DNA of 64,000 bases from Stenotrophomonas maltophilia R551-3 (GCF_000020665.1 NC_011071.1:3028501-3092500); one strand, 5' to 3'. Shown: positions 30,709 through 40,391, counted from the first letter of the stretch. Numbers and translations: made by a program. Notes: generated by a model from the letters alone, not told the origin.

Positions 30709-30805
30709 GCTCAAGCTCCTCAAATGGCGAAACCGCCGCGCGTGCGGCGAGCCGGATAGAATGGAAAGCCCACCGGAACCCCGGCGGGCAACTGTTTATG
30801 TGTCC

Positions 30806-31846
30806 ATGATAACCGCAGGCCCCCTGTCCATGCAGCTTTCCGCCTTCCCCCGGACCCCGTCGCCAGGCGCGCCCGCACGCTGGCAGCAGCTCTGGCGCCA
30901 GGCGCTGCGCGACCCGCACGCCCTGCTGGCCCGGCTGCAGCTGGACCCGGCCGCGCTGGGTGTCTCGGACCAAGCCATGGCCCAGTTCGCGCTGCGCGTG
31001 CCGGAGGGCTTCGTGGCCCGCATGCGCAAGGGCGATGCCGCCGACCCGTTGCTGCGCCAGGTGTTGCCGATCGACGAGGAAATGCGTCCGGCGCCCGGGT
31101 TCAGCTTCGACGCGGTGGGCGACGGCGCGGCAAAGAAGGCCACCGGCGTCATCCAGAAGTACCGCGGCCGTGCCCTGCTGGTGGCCACCGGCAGCTGTGC
31201 GATCAACTGCCGCTACTGCTTCCGCCGGCACTTCGACTACGGCGCGGAGAATGCCGCCAAGGGCGGCTGGCAGGAGGCGGTGGCGGCCATCGCGGCCGAC
31301 CCGGACATCGACGAGGTGATCCTGTCCGGTGGCGATCCGCTGTCGCTGGCCACGCACAAGCTTGCCGAGCTGACCGACGCGCTGCGCCAGATCCCGCACA
31401 TCCGGCGGCTGCGCATCCACACGCGGCTGCCGATCGTGCTGCCGGAGCGCGTGGACGAGGAACTGCTGGCCTGGCTGGGCGGCCTGCCCTGGCCGCTGGC
31501 GATCGTGGTCCACGCCAATCACGCCAATGAATTCGACGCCAGCGTGGACGCAGCGATGGCCCGCCTGCGCGGTACCGGCGCCCAGCTGCTGAACCAGGCG
31601 GTGTTGCTGCGCGGGGTCAACGACAGCGTGCAGGCCCTGCAGGACCTGAGCGAGCGCAGCTTTGCCGCCGGCGTGCTGCCCTACTACCTGCATCAGCTGG
31701 ACCGGGTCGAGGGCGTGGCCCACTTCGAAGTGGATGACACCCAGGCCAAGGCGTTGATCGCCGGCCTGACCGCGCGCCTGTCCGGCTACCTGATCCCGAA
31801 GCTGGTGCGCGAACTGCCCGGCGACCCGAGCAAGCGCCCGCTCTGA
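30806..31846 (+). CDS. epmB: EF-P lysine 2,3-aminomutase EpmB
   Basis: A 346-residue radical-SAM enzyme making beta-lysine for EF-P modification. The cluster motif CAINCRYC is intact, with FRRHFDY and LSGGDPLS following. LRIHTRLPIVLP and YYLHQLDRVEGVAHFEV match EpmB (YjeK). The start at 30806 gives a length close to the E. coli protein; 30830 is an alternative. It is divergent from efp. Its end abuts a perfect 66-bp palindrome. Confidence 0.93.
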   Translation: MITAGPLSMQLSAFPRTPSPGAPARWQQLWRQALRDPHALLARLQLDPAALGVSDQAMAQFALRVPEGFVARMRKGDAADPLLRQVLPIDEEMRPAPGFSFDAVGDGAAKKATGVIQKYRGRALLVATGSCAINCRYCFRRHFDYGAENAAKGGWQEAVAAIAADPDIDEVILSGGDPLSLATHKLAELTDALRQIPHIRRLRIHTRLPIVLPERVDEELLAWLGGLPWPLAIVVHANHANEFDASVDAAMARLRGTGAQLLNQAVLLRGVNDSVQALQDLSERSFAAGVLPYYLHQLDRVEGVAHFEVDDTQAKALIAGLTARLSGYLIPKLVRELPGDPSKRPL

Positions 31847-31851
31847 CCGTC

Positions 31852-31917
31852 AAAAAGGGGACGGAGGGGATTAAGTCGCAAATGCATTTGCGACTTAATC
31901 CCCTCCGTCCCCTTTTT
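31852..31917. repeat. Perfect 66-bp palindrome between convergent genes
   Basis: Two 33-base arms with no mismatch and no spacer. The arms begin AAAAAGGGGACGGAGGGG and meet at ATGCAT. T-runs lie at the end in either direction, so each strand can form a strong terminator. It starts six bases after the epmB stop and ends three bases before that of the GGDEF/EAL gene. Confidence 0.95.
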
Positions 31918-31919
31918 TG

Positions 31920-34046
31920 TCAGAGGCCCGATTCAATCATCCGCACCACTTCGGTGGCGGTCACCGGGTGGCTCAGCCAGTAGCCTTGGCCGAGGTCGCA
32001 GCCACGCTGGGCCAGCAGCTCGAACTGCGCCTGCTGTTCGATGCCCTCGGCCACCACCGTGATGCCCAGCGCATGGGCCATGGCGATGATCGCCGTGGTC
32101 AGGGCCAGGTCGTCGGGGTCGCGCTGCATGTCGGCGACGAAACTCTTGTCGATCTTTACCCCGTCCACCGGCACCTGGCGCAGATGGCTGAGGCCGGAGA
32201 AGCCGGTGCCGAAATCGTCCAGCCAGACCTTCACCCCGGTGCGGTGCAGCTTGTCCAGCAGCTGCGCGGCCACCATCTCGTCGCCGATCACCGCCGTCTC
32301 GGTCAGCTCCAGGTGCAGGCGCGAGGCCGGCAGCCCGGACTCATGCAGGCACTGCGCCACCAGTGCCGGCAACTCACCGCCGCGCAGCTGCCGCGGCGAT
32401 ACATTGACCGATACGAACAGGTCATCACCGGCCGCTCCGCGCGGCCACTGCGAGGCTTCAATGCAGGCCGCGCGCAGCACCTTCGGGCCGATGATCTCGA
32501 TCAACCCGCTCTGCTCGGCCACTTCGATGAACACCGACGGCGGGATCGTGCCCAGGGTCGGGTGCTGCCAGCGCAGCAGCACTTCGACACCCACCATGCG
32601 GCGGTCGCGCATGCGGAAGATCGGCTGGTAGGCCAGGCGCAGCTCGCCTCGCTCCCAGGCACCGCGCAGCTCCTGCTCCATGTGCACGCGGCGCTCGACC
32701 GCATGGTCCATCGCGCGGCTGTAGTAGCGATAGCAGTTCTTGCCGGCCATCTTCGCCTGGTACATGGCGATGTCGCCGTTCTTCAGCAGCGTGGTCGCAT
32801 CGGCCGCATCGTCGGGGAACAGGGTCACGCCGATCGAGGTGCCGAGGAACAGCTCCCTGCCCTGCACCACCAGCGGCTTGCCCAGCTCGCGCACCAGCAC
32901 TTCGGCCAGCAACCGCGCGTTGGCAGCCACGTCACCGTCGCCGACCAGGATCACGAATTCGTCGCCACCGAACCGCGCCAGCAGCGCCTCATCGCCACCG
33001 GCATCGGTCACTGCGCGGCCGATGCGCTGTGCGAACTGCAGTAACGCCTCGTCGCCTGCCTCGTGGCCAAGGGTATCGTTGACCCGCTTGAAGTCGTCGA
33101 TGTCGGCAAACAGCAGGCCCAGCCGATGGTTGGAGGCGCGCGCGGCCATCAACCGGTGATCCAGCGCCTCGCGGAACGCCAGCCGGTTGGTCAGCCCGGT
33201 CAACGCATCGGTATAGGCCATGCGCCGCACTTCGCGATCATGGCGGGCGATCGCATCACGCATGCTGGCAAAGCCGCGCACCAGCTCACCGACCTCGTCA
33301 TCGCGACTGTTCTCGGCCAGCGGTGCCTGGTAGTCCCCGGCTTCGATACGGCGTGCCGCCGCAGCCAGGTCGCGGATCGGCGCCACCAGCGTGCGCTGCA
33401 CGTAGAGGATCACCACCACGCCGATCACCACCAGCAGGCCCAGCATCAGCAGCAGCCAGCCCAGGTGGCGGCTGCCAACCTGCTGCAGGCGCTCTCCGAG
33501 GGTGGCGTTGGCAGCTTGTTCGCGCTGCTGTACCTCGTCCAGCGCCATACCGACGCGGACGCCGCCGATACGCTGATTGCCGACCATGATCGGCATCGCG
33601 TTGTCGAGCACCTTCGGCGATTCCTGCACCACCAGTGCCCGTGCGGCCACAGCCCTGGGCGCCAGCGGGTCGGCCATGGGCTGCCCGAAGCCCGCGACTT
33701 CCACCGTACCGTCATGCACCAGCCGGCCATGGTCATCGAACACCAGCACGTAGCGCACCACCTGCTGGCGGGCGGTATTGCGCACCAGCGCGCCGACCTG
33801 GTCCAGGTCGCGGTAGTACAGCGGGTTGGCCAGCGCATCGGACAACTCGCGCGCCATCGCCTCGCCACGGCTGCGCACGCCGCGGTCGAACAATTCATGG
33901 ATGACGCTGCCACTGAGGTTGCGCACCTCGCTCTGCATTGCCGTCTGCCGCCCAAGCAGTACCGCCAGGATCGCCACGACAACGATCATCGCCCCGCCCA
34001 TCGCGAGCAGGAACCGGGCCTGCATTCCCGAGCCGAGCCACTTCAT
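31920..34046 (-). CDS. Membrane GGDEF-EAL c-di-GMP enzyme
   Basis: A 708-residue inner-membrane signalling protein. Membrane helix at about 11-32, periplasmic sensor region 33-195, second helix 196-215, HAMP to ~270, GGDEF domain 275-440 (FGGDEF at 359-364) and EAL domain 455-708 (EVL at 488-490, LTET, DDFGTG, KIDKSFV, AEGIE). Both catalytic motifs are intact. No RxxD inhibitory site precedes GGDEF. It overlaps the periplasmic binding-protein gene by four bases, which suggests that protein is its sensor partner. Confidence 0.93.
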   Translation of the reverse strand: MKWLGSGMQARFLLAMGGAMIVVVAILAVLLGRQTAMQSEVRNLSGSVIHELFDRGVRSRGEAMARELSDALANPLYYRDLDQVGALVRNTARQQVVRYVLVFDDHGRLVHDGTVEVAGFGQPMADPLAPRAVAARALVVQESPKVLDNAMPIMVGNQRIGGVRVGMALDEVQQREQAANATLGERLQQVGSRHLGWLLLMLGLLVVIGVVVILYVQRTLVAPIRDLAAAARRIEAGDYQAPLAENSRDDEVGELVRGFASMRDAIARHDREVRRMAYTDALTGLTNRLAFREALDHRLMAARASNHRLGLLFADIDDFKRVNDTLGHEAGDEALLQFAQRIGRAVTDAGGDEALLARFGGDEFVILVGDGDVAANARLLAEVLVRELGKPLVVQGRELFLGTSIGVTLFPDDAADATTLLKNGDIAMYQAKMAGKNCYRYYSRAMDHAVERRVHMEQELRGAWERGELRLAYQPIFRMRDRRMVGVEVLLRWQHPTLGTIPPSVFIEVAEQSGLIEIIGPKVLRAACIEASQWPRGAAGDDLFVSVNVSPRQLRGGELPALVAQCLHESGLPASRLHLELTETAVIGDEMVAAQLLDKLHRTGVKVWLDDFGTGFSGLSHLRQVPVDGVKIDKSFVADMQRDPDDLALTTAIIAMAHALGITVVAEGIEQQAQFELLAQRGCDLGQGYWLSHPVTATEVVRMIESGL

Positions 34047-34975
34047 TCCACTTCCATCCGCACGCGCGTCAATCCTTGTTTCAATTCATCCAGCCGCTGC
34101 TGCGCATGCGCATCGACGCGGTGGAAACCGGAAGTGCCAAAAAACCGATGCAACGCCCCCTGCGCCCGCGGATCGCTGGCCGCCTCCAGCAGCACCTGCT
34201 GCAGGCGGTCACGCACCTTCGGATCGAGGTCGGCGCGCACCATCTCCACCGCACGCGGGTACGGCTCGGTGCGCAGCAGCTCGCGGAAATCGCGCCGGAA
34301 CGCCGCCGGCACCCGCCGTTCGTCACTCCAGTCCACGCTGCTCACCGCCCCCACATCGGCCATGCCCTTGTGCACATAGGTGGCGATGTTCAATTCACTG
34401 CGTACGAACATGTAACCCACGCTGTCCCGGCCCGGCATGTCCCAGGCCCCGGCCAGGATCTGTGGCGACAGCCCGTCCTGCAGCAGGGTCATCACCGGCA
34501 CCAGGTAGGCACTGGTGGAGGCGGTGTTCTGCAGGGCCAGGCGATGGCCGCGCAGATCCTGCACGCGCTGGATCGGGCTGTCGTTGCGCACAAAGAACAC
34601 CGTCTGGTATTCGCGCACGCCATTGCGCTCGGTCAACAGCAGCGGACGAGCGCCGCTGCGCTGGCCCAGCGCCATGGCCGTGCCCGATGTTTCGGTGACC
34701 CAGTCGACCCGTCCCCGCCGCAGATAGCTGGCCATCTGCTGGGGATCACGCGCCATCAGGATCCTCCCCTCCTTGATGCCAACGTCGTGCATGCGCGCCA
34801 CCACATAGTCCAGCAAGGGCTGCAGCTGCTCGTAATGAGCCTTGGGATCATCGCTGATCCGGCCCAGCACCAGCACCGGGTCCGTTGCTGCACGCACCGT
34901 CCCGGCCAGCAGGACCATGGCCAGGCTCAGCAGTCCCCCCTGCATTGCCTTTCGAAGACCCGACACAGGCTTCAT
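34043..34975 (-). CDS. PhnD-like periplasmic substrate-binding protein
   Basis: A 310-residue secreted protein (signal peptide ending GTVRAA) of the PhnD/phosphonate-binding, type-2 periplasmic fold. Features are [27 protein letters not shown] and the ligand region TSGTAMALG, plus [13 protein letters not shown]. No ABC permease or ATPase lies nearby. Its stop overlaps the start of the GGDEF-EAL gene, arguing for a sensory role. The ligand is unknown. Confidence 0.88.
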   Translation of the reverse strand: MKPVSGLRKAMQGGLLSLAMVLLAGTVRAATDPVLVLGRISDDPKAHYEQLQPLLDYVVARMHDVGIKEGRILMARDPQQMASYLRRGRVDWVTETSGTAMALGQRSGARPLLLTERNGVREYQTVFFVRNDSPIQRVQDLRGHRLALQNTASTSAYLVPVMTLLQDGLSPQILAGAWDMPGRDSVGYMFVRSELNIATYVHKGMADVGAVSSVDWSDERRVPAAFRRDFRELLRTEPYPRAVEMVRADLDPKVRDRLQQVLLEAASDPRAQGALHRFFGTSGFHRVDAHAQQRLDELKQGLTRVRMEVE

Positions 34976-35021
34976 CCCCCCTGGGTATCCGGACAGACTA
35001 CCCGAAAAAATGAGAACGTCG

Positions 35022-35792
35022 TCAGCTGTCCTTGTTGCCCGCCTGGGCCAGCCGCGCCATGCGCTGGGTGTCGGCGAGGATGCCGCGCAACAGGCGCACT
35101 TCCTGCTCGCTCGGCTCGCTGCGCAGGAACAGGCGGCGCAGCTTGCGCATCGCCGATTCGGGCGCGCGGCCCTTGTGGAAATCGATCTCGTCCAGGGTGT
35201 CGCCGAGCTGGGCGAAGAAGCTCTCCATCTGCTCATGGCTGGCCACCGGTTCGCGGACGCCGGTCCCGGACTCAACCACCGGCTGTGCGCCAAGCAGCTG
35301 CATGCGGGTTTCATAGGCCAGGACCTGTACGGCCGCCGCCAGGTTGAGCGAGCTGAACTCCGGATCGGACGGGATGTGCACCGCCGCGTGGCACAGCTGC
35401 AGCTCTTCATTGGTCAACCCGGTGCGCTCGCGACCGAATACCAGCGCCACCTCGGCGCCTTCACCGGCTTTGGCCACCGCGCGGGCAGCGGCGTCGGCGG
35501 GCAGGTATTCCTCCAGCTGGACGCGGCGGGCACGGGCAGTGCAGCCCAGCACCAGGCGGCAGTCGGCCACGGCCTCGGCCAGGGTGGCCACCACCGGGGC
35601 GTCACCGAGTACGTCTTCGGCACCGGCCGAGCGGCGGAAGGCCTCCTCGTCCAATGGCTTTTCGGGCGCGACCAGCACCAGGCGGGCCAGGCCCATGGTC
35701 TTCAGGGCACGGGCGGCGGCGCCCATGTTGCCGGGGTGCTGGGTGCCGACCAGGACGAATCGGAGGCGGGTGGCGACGGGAAACTGGGACAT
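35022..35792 (-). CDS. trmJ: tRNA (cytidine/uridine-2'-O-)-methyltransferase TrmJ
   Basis: A 256-residue SPOUT methyltransferase modifying position 32 of certain tRNAs. The motifs are [35 protein letters not shown] and [22 protein letters not shown]. Its length fits the E. coli protein (246). The ATG at 35792 gives [10 protein letters not shown]. It is divergent from suhB. Confidence 0.94.
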   Translation of the reverse strand: MSQFPVATRLRFVLVGTQHPGNMGAAARALKTMGLARLVLVAPEKPLDEEAFRRSAGAEDVLGDAPVVATLAEAVADCRLVLGCTARARRVQLEEYLPADAAARAVAKAGEGAEVALVFGRERTGLTNEELQLCHAAVHIPSDPEFSSLNLAAAVQVLAYETRMQLLGAQPVVESGTGVREPVASHEQMESFFAQLGDTLDEIDFHKGRAPESAMRKLRRLFLRSEPSEQEVRLLRGILADTQRMARLAQAGNKDS

Positions 35793-35912
35793 GAACAGGG
35801 AAAATGTCGAGCTGGACGAAGACCAATGGTAAACTGTGCGGCCGGCCACTGCGCCGGACCCGCTCTTTTCCCCCGCCAGCCCTTCTCTTCTGCCTTTCCG
35901 GGAGCCCACGCC

Positions 35913-36740
35913 ATGCAGAAACCCGCCGTAACCGTCATGGTCAAGGCCGCCCGCCTCGCCGGCAACGTCCTGTTGCGCAACATCAACAAGCTCGAGGCGC
36001 TGAATGTGGTGCAGAAGGGCCGGATGGACTACGCCAGCGAAGTGGACGCGGACGCGGAAAAGGTCATCGTCAAGGAACTCAAGCGCGCCTATCCCGAATA
36101 CGGCATCTTCGGCGAAGAAGGTGGCGTGCAGGGCGAGCGTCGCCAGATGTGGGTCATCGACCCGCTCGATGGCACCAGCAATTACCTGCGCGGCGTGCCG
36201 CACTACTGCGTGTCGATCGCCCTGGTCGAGAACGGCGAGCCGACCGATGCAGTCATCTTCGATCCGCTGCGCAATGAACTGTTCACCGCCAGCCGTGGCG
36301 CTGGTGCCGTGCTGAACGACCGCCGCATCCGCGTTGCCGACCGCAAGGACCTGGAAGGCACCATGATCCACACCGGCTTCGCCCCGCGTGAGCGCGCCCG
36401 CGCCAGCGCCCAGCTGAAGTCGGTCGACACCCTGCTGGTCCAGGCCGAGGACATCCGCCGCACCGGTTCGGCCGCGCTGGACCTGGCCTACGTGGCCTGT
36501 GGCCGCGCCGATGCCTACTTCGAAGCCGGTGTGAAGGCGTGGGACATCGCCGCTGGCCTGCTGCTGGTCCGCGAGGCCGGTGGCAAGGTCTGCGACTTCA
36601 AGGGCGCGACCCTGGGCCGCATGGACAACCGCGGCCCGGACACCCACCAGATCGTGGCCGGCAACCTGAAGGTGGCCGAGTCGCTGCAGAAGGTGCTGGT
36701 GAACACTGGCTACGCGGCGGAGTTCGACGCGAAGTTCTGA
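35913..36740 (+). CDS. suhB: Inositol monophosphatase family protein SuhB
   Basis: A 275-residue Mg-dependent phosphatase; in E. coli SuhB also acts in rRNA antitermination. The metal motifs are [18 protein letters not shown] and [11 protein letters not shown]. The ATG at 35913 lies downstream of GGGAG. A clear terminator follows at 36767-36793. Confidence 0.93.
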   Translation: MQKPAVTVMVKAARLAGNVLLRNINKLEALNVVQKGRMDYASEVDADAEKVIVKELKRAYPEYGIFGEEGGVQGERRQMWVIDPLDGTSNYLRGVPHYCVSIALVENGEPTDAVIFDPLRNELFTASRGAGAVLNDRRIRVADRKDLEGTMIHTGFAPRERARASAQLKSVDTLLVQAEDIRRTGSAALDLAYVACGRADAYFEAGVKAWDIAAGLLLVREAGGKVCDFKGATLGRMDNRGPDTHQIVAGNLKVAESLQKVLVNTGYAAEFDAKF

Positions 36741-36766
36741 GGTTCCGTGTAAAGCGGTTCATGGAG

Positions 36767-36793
36767 ACGGCACCTGCGAAGGTGCCGTTTTTG
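36767..36793 (+). terminator. suhB terminator
   Basis: Stem ACGGCACC-TGCGAA-GGTGCCGT followed by a T-run, 27 bp after the suhB stop. Confidence 0.9.
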
Positions 36794-36821
36794 TTTGCGC
36801 GCCCGCGCATAGGTAGCGCCG

Positions 36822-36905
36822 GGATCATTTCCGCGACCGCGGAGGGGTGTCACTTTCTTTGTGCGCAAAGAAAGTGACACCTCTCCGCAGGCGCGGAAAC
36901 GATCC
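36822..36905. repeat. Long hairpin repeat
   Basis: The inner stem is perfect: 16 bp, GGTGTCACTTTCTTTG (36846-36861), loop TGCG, complement 36866-36881. Pairing continues outward with a few mismatches to about 36822/36905, an ~80-nt hairpin. It lies between convergent suhB and htpX and is followed by a REP-like stem GCCGGGC/GACCCGGC. Confidence 0.75.
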
Positions 36906-36944
36906 GCCGGGCACGACCCGGCATCCGCAATGCATCCCTCAAAC

Positions 36945-36972
36945 AAAAACGCCCGGCGCGAGGCCAGGCGTT
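36945..36972 (-). terminator. htpX terminator
   Basis: Minus-strand stem AACGCCTGGC / GCCGGGCGTT with one wobble and a T-run, 28 bp past the htpX stop. Confidence 0.8.
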
Positions 36973-36999
36973 CCTGCACTACCGTGGAAGTACGGAGGC

Positions 37000-37866
37000 T
37001 TACGCCACCGTCGACGCCCGCAGCGCGGCGATGCGCTCTTCCAGCGGCGGGTGGCTCATGAACAGCTTCTTCGCCGTCGAACCGGCAATACCGAACGCCG
37101 CAATCTGGGTCGGCAACGTGCTCTGGCCGTGGTTGAGCTGCAGGCGTTCCAGCGCGGCGATCATCTTCTGGCGGCCGGCCAGCGAGGCACCGCCTGCGTC
37201 GGCGCGGAACTCGCGATGGCGCGAGAACCACATCGAGATCATGGTGGCGAACAGGCCGAACACCATCTCCAGCACGAACACGATGATGAAGTAGGCGAAG
37301 CCACGGCCGCCGCCTTCGCGATTGCCCGACAGCGCGCTGTCGATGATGCCGCCGACCACGCGGGCCAGCACGATCACGAAGGTGTTCAGCACACCCTGCA
37401 GCAGCGCCATGGTGATCATGTCACCGTTGGCGACGTGGGCGATCTCATGGCCCAGCACTGCTTCGGCCTCGTCTTCACTCATGTTGTGCAGCAGGCCGGT
37501 GGACACCGCCACCAGCGCATTGTTGCGGTTGGCACCGGTGGCGAAGGCATTGATCTCCGGGCCTTCGTACACGGCCACTTCAGGCATGCCGATGCCGGCG
37601 GCCTTGGCCTGACGCTCGACGGTGGCCAGCAGCCAACGCTCGGTCTGGTTGCGCGGCTCGGTGATGACCACCGCACCGGTGGAGCGCTTGGCCATCCACT
37701 TGGACAGCAGCAGCGAGATGAAGGAACCACCGAAACCGAAGATACCGGCCATGACCAGCAGGCCGCTCATCGAACGCGAATCCACGCCCAAGAGTGACAT
37801 CACGATGCTGGCCAGGATCAGCACCGCGAGGTTGGTCGCTAGAAAGAGGGCAATACGGGTGAACAT
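37000..37866 (-). CDS. htpX: Membrane metalloprotease HtpX
   Basis: A 288-residue inner-membrane M48B protease degrading misfolded membrane proteins. Two N-terminal membrane helices precede the zinc motif [12 protein letters not shown], and two further helices follow. The third ligand glutamate is in [17 protein letters not shown]. Length and architecture match E. coli HtpX. It is the only gene between suhB and divergent gluQ. Confidence 0.94.
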   Translation of the reverse strand: MFTRIALFLATNLAVLILASIVMSLLGVDSRSMSGLLVMAGIFGFGGSFISLLLSKWMAKRSTGAVVITEPRNQTERWLLATVERQAKAAGIGMPEVAVYEGPEINAFATGANRNNALVAVSTGLLHNMSEDEAEAVLGHEIAHVANGDMITMALLQGVLNTFVIVLARVVGGIIDSALSGNREGGGRGFAYFIIVFVLEMVFGLFATMISMWFSRHREFRADAGGASLAGRQKMIAALERLQLNHGQSTLPTQIAAFGIAGSTAKKLFMSHPPLEERIAALRASTVA

Positions 37867-37959
37867 GGGAAATTCCGGCTCGGAAGGGGTCGATATCGAT
37901 CAATTTGCGGTGCGGTCAGCTTGAATTCAAGCGCCAACCTGACCGACGATTCAGCCAGC

Positions 37960-38880
37960 ATGACCTCCCCCATTCCCTGCGGCCGCTTCGCACCCTCGCC
38001 CACCGGCCTGCTCCACCCCGGATCCCTGCTCGCCGCCTTCGGCAGCTGGCTGCTTGCCCGCCATCATGGCGGCCTGTGGCGGCTGCGCATCGAAGACGTC
38101 GATCCACCACGCACCGTGCCCGGTGCGGCGGAATCACAGCTGCAGGCACTGGCCGCGTTCGGCCTGGTCCATGATGGCCCGATCCTCTGGCAGAGCGCCC
38201 GCAGCGAGGCCTACCAGGCCGCGCTGGATGTACTGCTCGCCAGCGACCAGGCCTTTGTCTGCCACTGCAGCCGCAGCGACCTTGCCGCCAGCGGCGGCAT
38301 CCATCATCGCTGCGTCGCCCGGCAACCACGACCGGACCCAGCCGTCCGCTTCCGCGTGCCGCCCGGCAGCCTCGTGCACTTCGACGATGGCCTGCGCGGC
38401 CCGCAGCAGCAGGACGTGCAGGCCGAGGTCGGCGACTTCGTGCTGCGCCGTGCCGACGGCTGCTGGGCGTACCAGCTGGCGGTGGTGGTGGATGACGCCG
38501 CACAGGGGGTGACCGAAGTGGTGCGCGGTGCCGACCTGCTCGACTCCACCGCGCGGCAGATTCTGCTGCAGCAGGCATTGGGGCTGGCGGTACCGCGCTA
38601 CTGGCACCTGCCGCTGCTGCTCGATGCGCCGGGCCACAAGCTGTCCAAGTCCCTGGCGGCGCTGCCGGTGGACAGCGCACGCCCGCTGCCGGTGCTGCGC
38701 CAGCTCTGGCAGCTGCTCCGCCAGGCCCCTGAGGCGCTGGCGCAGGCACACGACCTGGACGCGCTGCTGGCCACCGCTCGACGGGCCTTTGACCCCGCCC
38801 AACTGCCGCGCACCGACATCCTGCTGCCGGGCGGCGCACTTTCCGCGCCGATGTTGCAGAATCCCCCTTCCCCCACCTGA
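37960..38880 (+). CDS. gluQ: Glutamyl-Q tRNA(Asp) synthetase
   Basis: A 306-residue GluRS paralogue without anticodon-binding domain; it glutamylates queuosine in tRNA-Asp. The HIGH-like motif is PSPTGLLHPGS and the KMSKS-like motif KLSKS. Zinc ligands C101, C103 and C118, with H115 or H116 in place of Tyr, are visible. queG of the queuosine pathway lies elsewhere in the window (48027). Confidence 0.93.
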   Translation: MTSPIPCGRFAPSPTGLLHPGSLLAAFGSWLLARHHGGLWRLRIEDVDPPRTVPGAAESQLQALAAFGLVHDGPILWQSARSEAYQAALDVLLASDQAFVCHCSRSDLAASGGIHHRCVARQPRPDPAVRFRVPPGSLVHFDDGLRGPQQQDVQAEVGDFVLRRADGCWAYQLAVVVDDAAQGVTEVVRGADLLDSTARQILLQQALGLAVPRYWHLPLLLDAPGHKLSKSLAALPVDSARPLPVLRQLWQLLRQAPEALAQAHDLDALLATARRAFDPAQLPRTDILLPGGALSAPMLQNPPSPT

Positions 38881-38897
38881 TTCCCGGACAGCATTCC

Positions 38898-39638
38898 ATG
38901 ACATCTCGCGTCGCACTGGTCACCGGCGGAACCGGCGGCATCGGTACCGCCATCTGCCAACGCCTGGCCGACCAGGGCCACCGGGTCGCCACCAATTACC
39001 GCGATGAAGCCAAGGCCCGGGCCTGGCTGCAGGCGATGACCGAACGCGGCTACAGCGTGTCGATCTTCCCGGGTGATGTCTCTGATCCAGACAGCGCCGA
39101 GGCGATGGTGCGCGCGGTCGAGGCCGAGCTCGGTCCGGTCGAGATCCTGGTCAACAACGCCGGCATCACCCGCGACACCACCTTCCACCGCATGCGTGCG
39201 GACCAGTGGCACGATGTGATCAACACCAACCTCAATTCGGTGTTCAACGTCACCCGCCCGGTCATCGAAGGCATGCGCCGCCGCGGCTGGGGCCGGGTCA
39301 TCCAGATCAGCTCGATCAACGGCCTGAAGGGCCAGTACGGCCAGGCCAACTACGCAGCGGCCAAGGCCGGCATGCACGGCTTCACCATCTCGCTGGCCCG
39401 CGAGAATGCCGGCTTCGGCATCACCGTCAACACCATTTCTCCGGGCTATGTCGCCACCGACATGGTGATGGCAGTACCGGAGGAAGTGCGCGCCAAGATC
39501 ATCGCCGACATCCCCACCGGGCGCCTGGGCAAGCCGGAAGAAATCGCCTACGGCGTGTCGTTCCTGGTGGCCGACGAGGCCTCGTGGATCACCGGCAGCA
39601 ACCTGGACATCAACGGCGGCCACCATATGGGCTGGTAA
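38898..39638 (+). CDS. phbB: Acetoacetyl-CoA reductase
   Basis: A 246-residue NADPH-dependent short-chain dehydrogenase reducing acetoacetyl-CoA to 3-hydroxybutyryl-CoA for polyhydroxybutyrate. It has GGTGGIG, NNAGITRD, ISSINGLKGQYGQANYAAAKAG with the Ser/Tyr/Lys triad and FTISLARENAG, all PhbB-typical. phaR follows. phaC and phaA are not in the window. It starts 17 bp after gluQ. Confidence 0.92.
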   Translation: MTSRVALVTGGTGGIGTAICQRLADQGHRVATNYRDEAKARAWLQAMTERGYSVSIFPGDVSDPDSAEAMVRAVEAELGPVEILVNNAGITRDTTFHRMRADQWHDVINTNLNSVFNVTRPVIEGMRRRGWGRVIQISSINGLKGQYGQANYAAAKAGMHGFTISLARENAGFGITVNTISPGYVATDMVMAVPEEVRAKIIADIPTGRLGKPEEIAYGVSFLVADEASWITGSNLDINGGHHMGW

Positions 39639-39690
39639 GCCGCGCACGGGGTGGTTGCGCCGCGCGTTGCCGCCCCCCTGCCGAGAGTCA

Positions 39691-39724
39691 TGCTGCGCAG
39701 CACGCAAACCCTTGTTGCGCAACA
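39691..39724. promoter_or_regulatory. Twin 12-bp palindromes before phaR (putative PhaR operator)
   Basis: TGCTGCGCAGCA (39691-39702) and TGTTGCGCAACA (39713-39724) are both perfect palindromes. Their centres are 22 bp apart, two helical turns, so they would face the same side of DNA. PhaR proteins are known to bind TGC-rich sites and control their own gene. The assignment to PhaR is inference. Confidence 0.6.
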
Positions 39725-39822
39725 TGATCGCCGCCGAAAGCCAAGCCTGGCGGGGGCTGAGGCGGTTGCAACGGCTGCTGCACTGCGCCATGCTGCGCGT
39801 CTACTGTGACGAGTACCGCTTC

Positions 39823-40368
39823 ATGGCTGCGACCCGCATCATCAAGAAGTATCCGAACCGCCGTCTCTACGACACCGAGATCTCCAGCTACATCACCATC
39901 GAGGACGTGCGCCAGCTGATCCTGGACGGTGAAGACTTCGAAGTCCGCGACGCCAAGAGCGGCGACGACCTCACGCGATCGGTCCTGCTGCAGATCATCG
40001 CCGACCAGGAACAGGACGGCGAACCGATGCTGTCCACCCAGCTGCTGAGCCAGCTGATCCGCTTCTACGGCGATTCCCTGCAGGGCTTCATGGGCAATTA
40101 CCTGGAGCGCAGCATGCAGGTCTTCCTCGACCAGCAGCAGCAGTTCCGCCAGCAGATGGGCAACCTGCTGGGCCAGACCCCGTGGGCGATGATGAACCAG
40201 CTGACCGAGCGCAACCTGGAGCTGTGGCAGGAGTTCCAGCGCAACATGGGCACCGGTTTCGGCGGCCCGCGCCCGGGTGGTACCGGAACGGGTACCGGCA
40301 CCAGCACGGGTAACAAGCCGAATGAACCCGGCACCGGTACGGGTACCGGCGGCAAGACGCGCCGCTGA
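39823..40368 (+). CDS. phaR: Polyhydroxyalkanoate synthesis regulator PhaR
   Basis: A 181-residue DNA- and PHB-binding repressor. The DNA-binding domain opens IIKKYPNRRLYDTEISSYITIEDVRQLI. The accumulation-regulator domain follows (LSTQLLSQLIRFYGDSLQGFMGNYLERSM). The last ~35 residues are a low-complexity Gly/Thr tail. The ATG at 39823 fits the family N-terminus; upstream in-frame codons look unrelated. Confidence 0.93.
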   Translation: MAATRIIKKYPNRRLYDTEISSYITIEDVRQLILDGEDFEVRDAKSGDDLTRSVLLQIIADQEQDGEPMLSTQLLSQLIRFYGDSLQGFMGNYLERSMQVFLDQQQQFRQQMGNLLGQTPWAMMNQLTERNLELWQEFQRNMGTGFGGPRPGGTGTGTGTSTGNKPNEPGTGTGTGGKTRR

Positions 40369-40391
40369 GCCATTGCTCCGGCTGGAACGAT

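Noticed and set aside
39655..39822. Longer start for phaR beginning at 39655
   Set aside because: The added residues have no family similarity, would cover the twin palindromes, and the PhaR N-terminus begins normally at 39823.
40252..40365. GGTACCGGAACGGGTACCGGC-type repeats at the phaR 3' end as a mobile or regulatory repeat
   Set aside because: They encode the Gly/Thr low-complexity tail in frame and end with the gene, so they are coding repeats.
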